From Paraburkholderia tropica (GTDB lineage: Bacteria > Pseudomonadota > Gammaproteobacteria > Burkholderiales > Burkholderiaceae), in contig NZ_CAJZAR010000028.1 in assembly GCF_914484835.1 (NCBI RefSeq), positions 62,001-126,000 of the forward strand: a stretch of DNA of 64,000 bases, in the 5' to 3' direction. Below are positions 27,944 to 36,553 of the stretch, in pieces. The notes below the pieces were generated by a model, which searched no databases, was not told the DNA's origin, and worked only from the letters and a program-made list of their open reading frames with translations. Both the position numbers and the translations under genes were made by a program. Within the stretch, counting starts at the first letter, position 1; the number at the start of each line of letters is the position of its first letter.

Positions 27944-28873
27944 TCAAGCACCCGCCATCGCCAGCACGCGCTGCGCCATGCGCACATTGGCGAAATCGAC
28001 GAGCTTGCCGTCGAGCGATACAGCGGCGAGTCCGGCGGCTTGTGCCTCCTCCAGCGCCTCGATCGTGCGCCGCGCGTCTCGCACTTCGTTGTCGGTCGGC
28101 GAGAAGGCCGCGCGGGTCGGCGCGATCTGCGAGGGGTGAATGACCTGCTTGCCGTCGTAACCCATCGCCGCCGCCTTCAGCGCCCACGCGCGCGTGAGCA
28201 CGGCGTCGCGGAACGCTCCGCACGGACCGTCGATGGCGCGCAGGCCGAACGCACGTGCGGCCACCAGCAAGCGCATCATCGGATAGGCCCAGAGGTCGAG
28301 CGCGCTCGTGTCGTAGTTGCCCACTTCGTTCTTGAGCGTGTGTGCGTAACCGGCGTGCGTGCCGCCGATCTCCACTGTGCGCGCGCCGATCGACGCCGCG
28401 AAATCGCCGACGCCGAAATGCAGCGCCACGAGCCGCTCGCTCGATGCTGCGATGTCGTCGACGCAGACGAGCCCGCGTGCCGTTTCGATCAGCGCTTCGA
28501 TCGCGATGGGCGCCAGCTTCGCGGGCCGCGCGCGCAGCAGCCGCTCGACTTCGTGCACCGTCGCGATGTTTTCCACCTTCGGCACGAGCACGGCGTCGAG
28601 CCGTGCTGCGTCGCGCACGAGCGTTTCCACTTCATGCACGGCGATGCCATGCGCCGACGTGTTGATCCGCACCGACACCCATTTGCCGCCCCAGTCGAGC
28701 GTGTTGAGCGCGTGCACGGCGCCGTCGAGCGCTTCGCGTTTCTTGTCGAGCGGCACGGCGTCTTCGAGGTCGATGAACACCGCATCCGCTTCGCTCGCGG
28801 CCGACGATTGCAGCATGTTTTCCCGATGCCCGGGCACCGCGAGCACGGTGCGGGTGACGCGCGGCGCGTTCAT
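27944..28873 (-). CDS. HpcH/HpaI aldolase/citrate lyase family protein (CitE-like acyl-CoA lyase)
   Basis: A 309-residue CitE-type TIM barrel. Family residues are visible: R-T-V-L-A-V-P-G-H-R near the N-terminus, the D-L-E-D-A-V-P strand (metal Asp/Glu), R-I-N-T, V-P-K-V-E and I-E-T-A. The Q-V-I-H-P-S-Q segment near the C-terminus is diagnostic. Known members cleave malyl-CoA, beta-methylmalyl-CoA or citramalyl-CoA. The start overlaps the stop of the CoA-transferase gene in ATGA, so the two act together: the transferase would make the CoA ester and this enzyme would cleave it. The exact hydroxyacid is not visible. Confidence 0.88.
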   Translation of the reverse strand: MNAPRVTRTVLAVPGHRENMLQSSAASEADAVFIDLEDAVPLDKKREALDGAVHALNTLDWGGKWVSVRINTSAHGIAVHEVETLVRDAARLDAVLVPKVENIATVHEVERLLRARPAKLAPIAIEALIETARGLVCVDDIAASSERLVALHFGVGDFAASIGARTVEIGGTHAGYAHTLKNEVGNYDTSALDLWAYPMMRLLVAARAFGLRAIDGPCGAFRDAVLTRAWALKAAAMGYDGKQVIHPSQIAPTRAAFSPTDNEVRDARRTIEALEEAQAAGLAAVSLDGKLVDFANVRMAQRVLAMAGA

Positions 28874-30060
28874 GCTTCGCTCCGTTGCGTGGCACGTTCG
28901 GCGTGTTCGGTGTATTCGGCGATTTCCGCGAGAATCGATTCGGTATGCTGACCAACGGCTGGCACCGGCCCCATCACCGGCTCCACGCCCGCGATCGTCA
29001 CGGCTGGCAGGAACATGTCCATCGCGCCGCGCTCGGTGCCCACGCTGCGATAACGCTCGCGCTCGACGAGTTGCGGGTGTTCGAGCAGCGCGTCGACATC
29101 GTTCATCTTGCCGTTGGCGATGGCGGCGCGGTCGAGGCGCGCGAGCACTTCGTCGCTGGTCCACGCGGCGAAGCGCTCGGTGATGCCGCGCTCGAGCGCG
29201 TCGCGGTTCGCGAGGCGCAGCGAGTTCGTCACGTAACGCGGATCGGTCGCCACGCTGGCGTCGCCGAGCACGACCTCGCAGAAACTGCGCCATTCGCGTT
29301 CGTTCTGTATGCCGAAGAACACCGTCTTGCCGTCGCCGGCCGCGAACGGGCCATACGGCGCGATGGTCGCGTGGCGCGCGCCGCTGCGCGGCACGGGTTC
29401 GCCGCGTCCGCGCGTGTAGTAGGCGGGATAGCTCATCCACTCGGTCATCGCGTCGAACAGCGAGACTTCGAACGCCATGCCGCGGCCCGTGCGCGCGCGC
29501 TGGTGCAGGCCCATCAGGATGCCGTTGAGCGTGTACATGCCCGTGGCGATATCGGCGATCGCGAGTCCGCATTTCGAGGGCGTCTCGGGCGTGCCGTTAA
29601 TCGAGAGAAAGCCGGTTTCGCACTGCACGAGCAGGTCGTAGGCCTTCTTCTCGCTGTACGGGCCGCCGCTGCCGTAGCCCGAAATATCGCAGGCGATCAG
29701 GCGCGGGAAGCGCTCGACCAGCGACTTCGCGTCGAGGCCCTGACGCTTCGCGGCGCCCGGCGCGAGGTTCTGGATAAACACGTCGGCGCGCGCGAGCAGC
29801 GCTTCTAGCGTTTCCTGGCCTTGCTCATCCTTGATGTCGAGCGCGAGGCTCTCCTTCGATCGGTTGGTCCAGACGAACTGGCTCGACAGGCCGTCCATCG
29901 CCGTGTCGTAGCCGCGCGCGAAGTCGCCCGCGCCCGGTCGCTCGATCTTGATGACGCGCGCGCCCCAGTCGGCGAGATGACGGCTGGCGAGCGGCGCGGC
30001 GATGGCCTGTTCGATCGAGACGACCGTGATGTCGGCGAGCGGGAGAGCGGAGTTGTGCAT
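28870..30060 (-). CDS. Class III CoA transferase (CaiB/BaiF family)
   Basis: A 396-residue CoA transferase of normal length. The N-terminal block V-S-I-E-Q-A-I-A-A-P, then K-I-E-R-P-G-A-G-D-F-A-R, the I-Q-N-L-A-P-G-A segment and the catalytic Asp in A-Y-D-L-L-V-Q are all typical. It moves CoA between a CoA donor such as succinyl-CoA and an organic acid. The start at 30060 precedes the conserved fold; the frame is open far upstream, but that part overlaps the permease. It is second in a row of permease, CoA transferase and CitE-like lyase, which suggests a hydroxy-dicarboxylate pathway such as citramalate or malate cleavage (inference). Confidence 0.9.
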   Translation of the reverse strand: MHNSALPLADITVVSIEQAIAAPLASRHLADWGARVIKIERPGAGDFARGYDTAMDGLSSQFVWTNRSKESLALDIKDEQGQETLEALLARADVFIQNLAPGAAKRQGLDAKSLVERFPRLIACDISGYGSGGPYSEKKAYDLLVQCETGFLSINGTPETPSKCGLAIADIATGMYTLNGILMGLHQRARTGRGMAFEVSLFDAMTEWMSYPAYYTRGRGEPVPRSGARHATIAPYGPFAAGDGKTVFFGIQNEREWRSFCEVVLGDASVATDPRYVTNSLRLANRDALERGITERFAAWTSDEVLARLDRAAIANGKMNDVDALLEHPQLVERERYRSVGTERGAMDMFLPAVTIAGVEPVMGPVPAVGQHTESILAEIAEYTEHAERATQRSEA

Positions 30061-30182
30061 GACGTCGGGTTTCCTTGCGGGTTTGCGGCGCGGCGGCCTG
30101 CACTTGAATGAATCGTGCGGGCCGCGCGACGCGAAATACGGGTCTGACTTTACGGCGATAAAAATAGTTAGGACAACATTGC

Positions 30183-31946
30183 TTACGGCACCATCCAGCC
30201 GAGCAGCGGCGTGGACTGCGCCCAGACGAGCAGGCTGAGCGCGGCGATCATCAGCACGGTCCAGCCCGCCACGCGGCGGAACAGCATGCCTTCGCGGCCC
30301 ACGAGGCCCACCGCGACCGCGCCCACGGCGAGGTTCTGCGGCGAGATCGCCTTGCCTACCACGCCGCCCGAGGTGTTGGCGGCGGTCAGCAGAATGTCGG
30401 AGAGGCCGGTGTGATGCGCGGTCGTCAGCTGCAGCATGCCGAACAGTGCGTTGGCCGAGGTGTCGGAGCCCGTGAGCGCCGTCGCGAACCAGCCGAGCAC
30501 CGGCGAGACCGGCGCGAAGGCCGTGCCCGCGCGCGCCGCCCAGATGCCGAGCGTCACGATTTGCCCGGAGAGATTCATGATGTACGCGACGCCCACCACG
30601 CAGCAGACCGTGAACACGGCCCAGCGCAGTTCGTGCAGATTCTTCACGTAAGTGCGGGCGGCGGTGCGCACGTCGAGCTTGAGCAGCGGCACCGAGAGTG
30701 CGCCCGCGATCAGCACGATCGAGCCTGCGGAGAGCAGCCATTCGAACTTCGCGTTGACGGCGGACACCGCCGCGCCCTTCGGATCGACGACATGCAGACC
30801 CGGCCACGCGAACGCCGAGGTCAGCGCGCCCATGGCGTGCGCGACGAAGCCGATCTGCGTCGCCGCGACGACGAGAATCACGGCGGCGTAAGGGGCGAGC
30901 GCGCGCAGGACTTCGGCGGTGGAGTCGCGCGGAGTGTCGGTAAAGGCGTGGCGTTGTGCGTTACGTGCGTCACGCGCATCACGCTTTGCGGCGGCTTCGA
31001 ACGACGCGCCGCCGCCCGTCATCGGCATCGCGAGCGCGCCGCCTTGCAGGCCTGCGCCGCCGGCGTTTTCGCCGCGTGCGTCAGACTTGTTGCGTGCGCC
31101 GCCGCTGGCCGCAGCGAGATCGCTGCGCAGCACGGCCGGCGACCATGCGCGCAGAAAGGCAATCGACGCGCCCGCACAGAACAGCGCCGCGACGATATCG
31201 ACGAGTTCCACCGGCAGCACCATCGAGCCCGCGAACTGCGCGAACGCAAAGGCGAACCCGGCGACCGCTGCGAGCGGCCAGACTTCCTTGAGTCCGCGCC
31301 GGCCGTCGAGAATGAACACGAGCATGAGCGGAATGAACAGCGAGAGCAGCGGCGCCTGGCGTCCGACCATCACGCTGATGTCGTGCACCGGCAGGCGCGT
31401 GATTTTGGCGAGCACGGTGATCGGCAGGCCGAGCGCGCCGAACGCGACCGGGCTGGTGTCGGCGAGCAGGCAGACGGTGGCGGCCTTGATCGGCTCGACG
31501 CCCAGCGAGATCAGCAGCACGGCGCAGATCGCGACCGGCGCGCCGCCGCCCGCGAGCGCTTCGAGCAGTGCGCCGAAGCAGAACGCGATCAGCACGGCCT
31601 GCACGCGCTGGTCGGGGCTCACATGGGCGAGCGCGCGGCGCAGCACGTCGGCGTGGCCGCTCGCCTGGGTGAGCTTGAACAGCCAGATCGCGTTGATGCC
31701 GATCCAGATGATCGGGAAGAAGCCGATGGCCGCGCCTTCGAGCGCGCCGCTCACGACCTGGCCGCCGGGCATGCCGTAGACGAGCGCGGCGACGATCATC
31801 GAAACGATCAGCGAGGCGAGCGCGGCCCAGCGTGCGGGCAGGCGCAGCACGCCGAGCAACACGAACAGGGTGAGCAGCGGGAGAGCCGCGAACGCGGCGG
31901 AAGCCGCGACGGAATGCGCGACCGGATCGAATATCTGGGTGTACAT
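30183..31946 (-). CDS. L-lactate permease family transporter (LctP/GlcA type)
   Basis: A 587-residue polytopic membrane protein with about 13 hydrophobic segments. LctP-family blocks include F-G-A-L-L-E-A-L-A-G-G-G-A-P-V-A-I, L-L-A-D-T-S-P-V-A-F-G-A-L-G, L-T-G-S-D-T-S-A-N-A-L-F-G and the C-terminal S-P-Q-N-L-A-V-G. Known members import lactate or glycolate by proton symport. A long hydrophilic Ala/Gly/Arg loop at about 275-335 is an oddity. AAGGAGACGC precedes the start. It is upstream of the CoA transferase and lyase and downstream of a co-oriented LysR gene, so it probably imports their acid substrate (inference). Confidence 0.9.
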   Translation of the reverse strand: MYTQIFDPVAHSVAASAAFAALPLLTLFVLLGVLRLPARWAALASLIVSMIVAALVYGMPGGQVVSGALEGAAIGFFPIIWIGINAIWLFKLTQASGHADVLRRALAHVSPDQRVQAVLIAFCFGALLEALAGGGAPVAICAVLLISLGVEPIKAATVCLLADTSPVAFGALGLPITVLAKITRLPVHDISVMVGRQAPLLSLFIPLMLVFILDGRRGLKEVWPLAAVAGFAFAFAQFAGSMVLPVELVDIVAALFCAGASIAFLRAWSPAVLRSDLAAASGGARNKSDARGENAGGAGLQGGALAMPMTGGGASFEAAAKRDARDARNAQRHAFTDTPRDSTAEVLRALAPYAAVILVVAATQIGFVAHAMGALTSAFAWPGLHVVDPKGAAVSAVNAKFEWLLSAGSIVLIAGALSVPLLKLDVRTAARTYVKNLHELRWAVFTVCCVVGVAYIMNLSGQIVTLGIWAARAGTAFAPVSPVLGWFATALTGSDTSANALFGMLQLTTAHHTGLSDILLTAANTSGGVVGKAISPQNLAVGAVAVGLVGREGMLFRRVAGWTVLMIAALSLLVWAQSTPLLGWMVP

Positions 31947-32084
31947 GCGTCTCCTTCGAACGCCTCACGGACGTTTTCTATCGAATCGAAGGAGACAATC
32001 TAACCGGCGGCGCGCGCGCCGTGAAATACCGATTGCGGCTATCGGGTATAGGTGGAACCTATAGCGTTTCTGTCAGGGGCGCGT

Positions 32085-33023
32085 TCAGCGCCGCGCGCGC
32101 GGGGAGGAACGGCCGGGCAGCACGCCCGCCCAGACGCCGCTTTCCACGAGTTCGGCAACGAGTTGCTCGACCACTTTCTGGATCGCCAGCGAGGCCGCGC
32201 TGGTCGGCAGCGCGTTGGGCACGCACAGCGCCACGGCCCGCGAGATCTCGGGCTCGACGAGGCGGTGGATCAGATGCTGGTCGGCGGAATGGCCGAACGC
32301 GTCGGACGAGACCAGCGTGACGCCGCCGCCCTGGCGCGCGATGGCGAGCATGGTGGGCAGCGAGTCGATATCGGCGACCACTCTGGGCTCGATGCCTTCG
32401 CGCGCGAAGGCGCGTTCGATCAGCAGGCGCAGGCCGTTCGCGGCGCTCGGCAGCACCAGCGGGACGTCGGCGAGTCGCCGCAATGGCACGTCGGCGCCCG
32501 CGTCGATGCCTTCGATGTCGCCGAACGCGTACAGGTTTTCCTCGAATAACGGCCGCACGGCGATGCCGCGCGTTTCGGCTTCGCGAAACAGGATCGCCAT
32601 GTCGAGGCGGCCGTTCGCCATCAGCTCGGCGAGATAGCCGCTCATGCCCTCGACGATATGCAGGCGGATGCCCGGGTAGTGACGCCGCACGTAGTCGTAG
32701 AGCGGTAGCGCGAACACCACGGCGACGCTGGTCGGCAGGCCGATGGCGACCTGGCCCGATTCGGTGCCCTTCACCTGCACGGCGAGCGGGATTTCCTCGA
32801 CCTGGCGCAGCACGTCGCGCGCACGCAGATAGAGCGCGCGGCCCGCCTCGGTGGGCTGCACGCCCTGATGGCTGCGCAGCAGCAACTGGCTCTTGAGCTC
32901 GCCTTCGAGGTTCGCGACCTGCTGGCTCAGCGACGGCTGCGCGACGCACAGGCGCTTGGCCGCTTTGGAGAGACTGCCGCAATCGACGATGGCGACGAAG
33001 TACTTGAGTTGCCGGATATCCAT
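32085..33023 (-). CDS. LysR-family regulator of the permease/lyase operon
   Basis: A 312-residue LysR protein. The N-terminal HTH starts M-D-I-R-Q-L-K-Y-F-V-A-I-V-D with S-L-S-K-A-A and S-Q-Q-V-A-N-L-E, as in Nac- and Cbl-like members. The effector domain begins at about residue 92 (V-A-I-G-L-P-T-S-V). It lies 138 bases upstream of the permease gene in the same direction, not divergent, so the permease promoter must lie in that gap or transcription must read through. It probably responds to the imported acid or a breakdown product (inference). The C-terminus is an Arg-rich tail. Confidence 0.9.
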   Translation of the reverse strand: MDIRQLKYFVAIVDCGSLSKAAKRLCVAQPSLSQQVANLEGELKSQLLLRSHQGVQPTEAGRALYLRARDVLRQVEEIPLAVQVKGTESGQVAIGLPTSVAVVFALPLYDYVRRHYPGIRLHIVEGMSGYLAELMANGRLDMAILFREAETRGIAVRPLFEENLYAFGDIEGIDAGADVPLRRLADVPLVLPSAANGLRLLIERAFAREGIEPRVVADIDSLPTMLAIARQGGGVTLVSSDAFGHSADQHLIHRLVEPEISRAVALCVPNALPTSAASLAIQKVVEQLVAELVESGVWAGVLPGRSSPRARR

Positions 33024-33032
33024 AGGCCTAGC

Positions 33033-33953
33033 TTATCGCACGGCGGGCTCGTGCGCGACGCGTTCAATCTCTGAATCGGCCACTGAACCGCCCGCTGAAT
33101 CGCCCGCTGAATCGTCCGACGCGGCCGCCTCGATCAGCACCCGGATGCGCGCGGCCGTTTCCGCGCCGAGCGGGTTGTACACGAGCATATGCAGGTCCGG
33201 GCGGCCATCGACGGAAAACGCCGACTGCTCCAGTTCCACCAGCCCGAGCGTGGGATGGTGCAGCCGCTTCACGCCGTGGGCCTCGCCATGATCGTGCACT
33301 TCATGGCTGCGCCACAGCGCGTCGAATTCCGGGCTCAGGCTGCAAAGCTCGTCAACCAGTTCGCCGACGGCGGAGACGAGCCCGGCGCGCGCGACGTCGG
33401 CCCGGAACGCACCGACCACGAAACGCGCCACCGCGTCCCAGTCGTGCTGCTTGGCGCGCACGTCGGGATTGCAGAACAGGAAGCGCAGAATGTTGCGCTG
33501 GCCGGGCGGCAGCTTGCTGTAATCGGTCAGCACGATGGCGGCGGCGCGGTTCCACGCCACCACGTCCCAGGTGGCCGTCTTGATGATGGCCGGGCTGTAT
33601 TGCAGCGAATCGAGCAGCCGTTGCAGGCGCGGATTGACGCCCTCGACGGGCCGGTAACGCACTTCCGGCGGCCGTCCGAGACCGAGCATGAAGAGGTGCT
33701 CGCGCTCGGGATCGGTGAGCATCAGCGCGCCCGCGATGCGATCGAGCACCTCGGGCGAAGGCGCGCCGCCGCGCCCTTGTTCGAGCCACGTGTACCAGGT
33801 GGGGCTGATATGGGCGCGCTGCGCGACTTCCTCGCGGCGCAGGCCGGGCGTGCGGCGGCGGCCGCTGAAGCCGAAGCTCGCGGGATCGAGCCGCGTGCGG
33901 CAGCGCTTGAGAAAGTCGCCGAGCGAGGCGACCGAGGCAGCGGTGGAAGGCAT
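33033..33953 (-). CDS. XRE-family regulator with MmyB-like ligand-binding domain
   Basis: A 306-residue regulator with an N-terminal HTH (L-G-D-F-L-K-R-C-R, R-R-T-P-G-L-R-R-E-E-V-A and T-W-Y-T-W-L-E-Q-G-R) and a PAS-like ligand-binding domain beginning near residue 105 (W-D-V-V-A-W-N-R-A-A), the MmyB arrangement. The last 25 residues are a low-complexity tail D-S-A-G-D-S-A-G-G-S encoded by imperfect 12-bp repeats. Such regulators usually stand divergent from one oxidoreductase gene they repress, and here the SDR at 34076 occupies that place. Confidence 0.92.
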   Translation of the reverse strand: MPSTAASVASLGDFLKRCRTRLDPASFGFSGRRRTPGLRREEVAQRAHISPTWYTWLEQGRGGAPSPEVLDRIAGALMLTDPEREHLFMLGLGRPPEVRYRPVEGVNPRLQRLLDSLQYSPAIIKTATWDVVAWNRAAAIVLTDYSKLPPGQRNILRFLFCNPDVRAKQHDWDAVARFVVGAFRADVARAGLVSAVGELVDELCSLSPEFDALWRSHEVHDHGEAHGVKRLHHPTLGLVELEQSAFSVDGRPDLHMLVYNPLGAETAARIRVLIEAAASDDSAGDSAGGSVADSEIERVAHEPAVR

Positions 33954-33956
33954 ATT

Positions 33957-33989
33957 GGCTATCCTGGGGCTAGCTTGGGGGCTATCCTG
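33957..33989. promoter_or_regulatory. Direct repeat in the XRE/SDR divergent promoter
   Basis: GGCTATCCTG occurs at 33957-33966 and again at 33980-33989, a 23-bp spacing close to two helical turns. It lies between the divergent starts at 33953 and 34076, next to the XRE start. It is a candidate binding site of the XRE/MmyB regulator (inference). Confidence 0.4.
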
Positions 33990-34075
33990 TTAACCATCTT
34001 AATATGATGATCTCACTACTTTAACGGTATAGCGAAACGGCAGATAGTACGCGCTCCACGACCAAGGAGTAGCAC

Positions 34076-34963
34076 ATGCGTATCTTTCTGACCGGCGCGA
34101 CCGGTTTCATCGGCTCGGCACTCACGCGCGAACTCATCGACGCGGGCCACGACGTGCTCGGCATGACGCGTTCCGATGCGGGCGCGCAAGCGCTCGTCGA
34201 AGCGGGCGCGCAGGTGCATCGCGGCACGCTCGAGGATCTGGATAGCCTGCGCAACGGCGCGGCGCAAGCGGACGCGGTGATTCACACGGCGTTCGATCAC
34301 GATTTTTCGCGCTTCGTCGAGAACTGCGAGAAGGATCGTCTCGCGATCCGCGCGCTCGGCTCGGCGCTCGCGGGCTCGAACCGTCCGCTCATCATCACCT
34401 CGGGCACGGGCATCGGCGGCGGTCATCATGGCGAGCCGGCCAGCGAGGACGTCTACAACACGAGCCATCCGAATCCGCGTATCGCATCCGAAATGACGGG
34501 GCAGGAACTGCTCGACGCGGGCCTCGACGTGCGCGTGCTGCGTCTGCCGCAGGTTCACAACCCGTATCGGCAAGGGCTCATCACGCCGCTCGTCGCCGTG
34601 GCGCGCGAGAAGGGCGTGTGCGGCTATGTGGGCGAGGGCCAGAACCGCTGGCCGGCCGGTCATCTTTCCGACGTGGTGCGCCTGTATCGGCTCGCGCTCG
34701 AAAAAGGCGCGCCGGGCGCGCGCTATCACGCCGTGGGCGAAGAGGGCGTGACGAGCCGCGCGATCGCCGAGTCGCTGTCGCGCGCGCTCGGACTGCCGGC
34801 TGTGTCGATCGCGCCCGCCGAGGCGGCGGCGCATTTCGGCTGGATGGGAATGTTCGTCGGCATGGACATGCCTGCGTCGAGCGCCCTTACGCGCGCGCGG
34901 CTCGGCTGGCAGCCGGTCGGCCCGACGCTGATCGCCGATCTCGACGAAGCGCGATTCGTGTAA
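34076..34963 (+). CDS. NAD(P)-dependent epimerase-like SDR
   Basis: A 295-residue extended/atypical SDR with the cofactor motif G-A-T-G-F-I-G at residues 7-13 and T-R-S-D after the second strand. In place of the usual Y-x3-K there is no clear catalytic pair: the corresponding region reads V-Y-N-T-S-H-P then R-I-A-S-E. Close relatives are annotated as NAD-dependent epimerase/dehydratase. The start follows AAGGAG. It is divergent from the XRE/MmyB regulator, the standard regulator-target pair. Confidence 0.85.
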   Translation: MRIFLTGATGFIGSALTRELIDAGHDVLGMTRSDAGAQALVEAGAQVHRGTLEDLDSLRNGAAQADAVIHTAFDHDFSRFVENCEKDRLAIRALGSALAGSNRPLIITSGTGIGGGHHGEPASEDVYNTSHPNPRIASEMTGQELLDAGLDVRVLRLPQVHNPYRQGLITPLVAVAREKGVCGYVGEGQNRWPAGHLSDVVRLYRLALEKGAPGARYHAVGEEGVTSRAIAESLSRALGLPAVSIAPAEAAAHFGWMGMFVGMDMPASSALTRARLGWQPVGPTLIADLDEARFV

Positions 34964-35268
34964 CGGAGAGTTGGGCTGCAATACGTATGAGGAATGCGGT
35001 AACGACTTCATGATGATTCGGCATGCTTATCGATTGTCTTGAGGTCGGCGGCTGAATTTTCAGGCGCGCCGTGCCGATTCGGCGTGCGCGGCGCGCGACG
35101 GCATGCGCGTTCAGGAGAATGCTTTCCATAACTTCCCTGGTATTACAAATCTTCAGAGTCAGATGCGGAAAGAACCCGTAACGCTGCGTAAACAAGCTGC
35201 GGATGAATTCTGCAAGCATAGGAATCAGCTTGTTGTTTTTGTTTGATTGCCTGATGAAGAGAGTTTCC
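34964..35268. other. Gene-free stretch between epimerase-like SDR and lipoprotein
   Basis: No gene. A GC-rich inverted repeat, GCGCGCCG (35064-35071) with CGGCGCGC (35089-35096), could end the SDR transcript but has no T-run. The last 60 bases are AT-richer and probably hold the promoter of the lipoprotein gene. Confidence 0.4.
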
Positions 35269-35481
35269 ATGAAGAAGTTGCTGGCGCTGGCAGGCGCGAT
35301 TGCAGTGGCGGCCGCGCTCGGCGGTTGCTGCGTGTGGCCGTTTTGTGGCCCGGGTGCCTGGGGTCCGGGCGGTGGTCCTGGCGGCGGTGGCGGTGGTGGT
35401 TTCGGCGGCGGCCCTGGCGGCGGTGGTGGCGGTGGCCCTCACGGCGCGATCGTCGTGCCGAACGCGAACCGCGTTGCCTGA
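35269..35481 (+). CDS. Small glycine-rich lipoprotein (70 aa)
   Basis: The N-terminus is a lipoprotein signal: M-K-K-L-L, a hydrophobic core and the lipobox A-L-G-G-C. After the lipid-bearing Cys the mature peptide has two more Cys (C-V-W-P-F-C), then runs of Gly interrupted by Pro, Trp and Phe, and ends P-N-A-N-R-V-A. An in-frame ATG five codons earlier (35254) would add M-K-R-V-S; the chosen start gives the better signal peptide. The Gly runs suggest a flexible linker or surface-exposed coat; the function is unknown. A glycosyltransferase gene follows 99 bases later. Confidence 0.75.
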   Translation: MKKLLALAGAIAVAAALGGCCVWPFCGPGAWGPGGGPGGGGGGGFGGGPGGGGGGGPHGAIVVPNANRVA

Positions 35482-35580
35482 TCGACCTGACGCGCGCACG
35501 GCGAATCGGTCACGGAAACGTGGCGGTTCGCCGTGCGCGCATCTTCCGATGTTGCAGTCACGCAGGATGTTGAGGACAAC

Positions 35581-36330
35581 TTGAAAGCATCGCAGCTAGG
35601 CGTAGCGATCATCACCCTGAACGCCGGAAAGCATCTGGCGAAATGCCTGCAATCCGTGCGCTTCGCCGACGAAATCGTCGTGCTCGACAGCGGCAGCACC
35701 GACGACACCCTGGATATCGCGCGGCAGTATGGCGCGCGCGTGATCGAAACCGACTGGCCCGGTTTCGGCGCGCAGAAGAATCGCGCGATCGAGGCGTTGT
35801 CCACGCCGTGGATTTTGTCCATCGACGCCGATGAAGAGGTGTCGCCCGAACTCGCACAATCGATTCGCGAGGCGATTGCCCAGCCCGATCAAGTGGTCTA
35901 TGCCGTCGACCGGCTGTCGAGTTTTTGCGGCCAATGGATCTATCACTCGGGCTGGTATCCCGACTGGATTCCGCGCCTGTTTCCGCGCGACGTGGCGCGC
36001 TTTTCGACCGACCTCGTGCACGAGCGCGTGGTCTACGACGCACCGTCGCGCCGCCTCACGGGCAAGCTGATGCACTACTCGTACGATGACGTCGGGACCG
36101 TGCTGCGCAAGATGGATCTGTACTCGACGCTCGGCGCGGAGCAGCGCCGCGCGAGCGCGAAGCGCAGCAGCGTGAGCAAGGCGCTCGGGCGTGGCCTGTG
36201 GGCGTTCGTCCGCACGTATCTGCTGCGCCGGGGTTTTCTCGACGGCCGCGCGGGGCTCGTGATCGCGGTGTATAACGCCGAAACCGTCTATTACCGCTTT
36301 CTGAAGCTCGCGCGTCTCGGTGCACCGTGA
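35581..36330 (+). CDS. Family 2 glycosyltransferase, WaaE/KdtX-like
   Basis: A GT-A glycosyltransferase of about 249 residues. It has the opening G-V-A-I-I-T-L-N-A-G-K-H-L, V-L-D-S-G-S-T-D-D-T for nucleotide binding, and I-D-A-D-E-E as the D-x-D metal motif. The C-terminal part (M-H-Y-S-Y-D, K-A-L-G-R-G-L-W-A-F-V-R-T-Y) matches WaaE/KdtX-like LPS-core glucosyltransferases. The start is uncertain. I chose TTG at 35581 because TTGAGGAC lies just upstream; a GTG at 35533 would add 16 residues without similarity. Acts at the cytoplasmic face of the inner membrane. A terminator follows. Confidence 0.88.
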   Translation: MKASQLGVAIITLNAGKHLAKCLQSVRFADEIVVLDSGSTDDTLDIARQYGARVIETDWPGFGAQKNRAIEALSTPWILSIDADEEVSPELAQSIREAIAQPDQVVYAVDRLSSFCGQWIYHSGWYPDWIPRLFPRDVARFSTDLVHERVVYDAPSRRLTGKLMHYSYDDVGTVLRKMDLYSTLGAEQRRASAKRSSVSKALGRGLWAFVRTYLLRRGFLDGRAGLVIAVYNAETVYYRFLKLARLGAP

Positions 36331-36344
36331 CGGGCGACGCGAAG

Positions 36345-36380
36345 ATCGGCGATCGATTCAAGTCGGTCGCCGATTTTTTT
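36345..36380 (+). terminator. Rho-independent terminator after the glycosyltransferase gene
   Basis: ATCGGCGA (36345-36352) pairs with TCGCCGAT (36367-36374) and is followed directly by a run of T to 36380. It lies 15 bases after the stop codon. Confidence 0.88.
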
Positions 36381-36485
36381 GCGCTACATCTGCAACTAAC
36401 TGCCCAGCGCGGCGAGCGTTGCCCAATTAGCACCGACGTCAACCGACAGGTTTATCGAACGCACGGCAAGCAACAGCGGTGCGTT

Positions 36486-36553
36486 CAGTGCGTTAGACAT
36501 CGACCGCGAGCGCGGTCGATGTTCACAGTGCGTTAAGCCTTGGCGCCTTAACG
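36486..36553. repeat. Strong hairpin flanked by direct repeats, between convergent genes
   Basis: ACATCGACCGCG (36497-36508) and CGCGGTCGATGT (36511-36522) form a perfect 12-bp stem. It is flanked by two copies of CAGTGCGTTA (36486-36495 and 36526-36535). A further inverted repeat CGTTAAG/CTTAACG (36531-36537, 36547-36553) overlaps the stop of the DsbA-fold gene. It may serve as terminator for that gene, although no T-run follows. Confidence 0.55.

Noticed and set aside
35208..35214. Half-site TTCTGCA as another member of the island regulon
   Set aside because: No second arm and no partner at 20 bp; a 7-mer is expected by chance in 64 kb.
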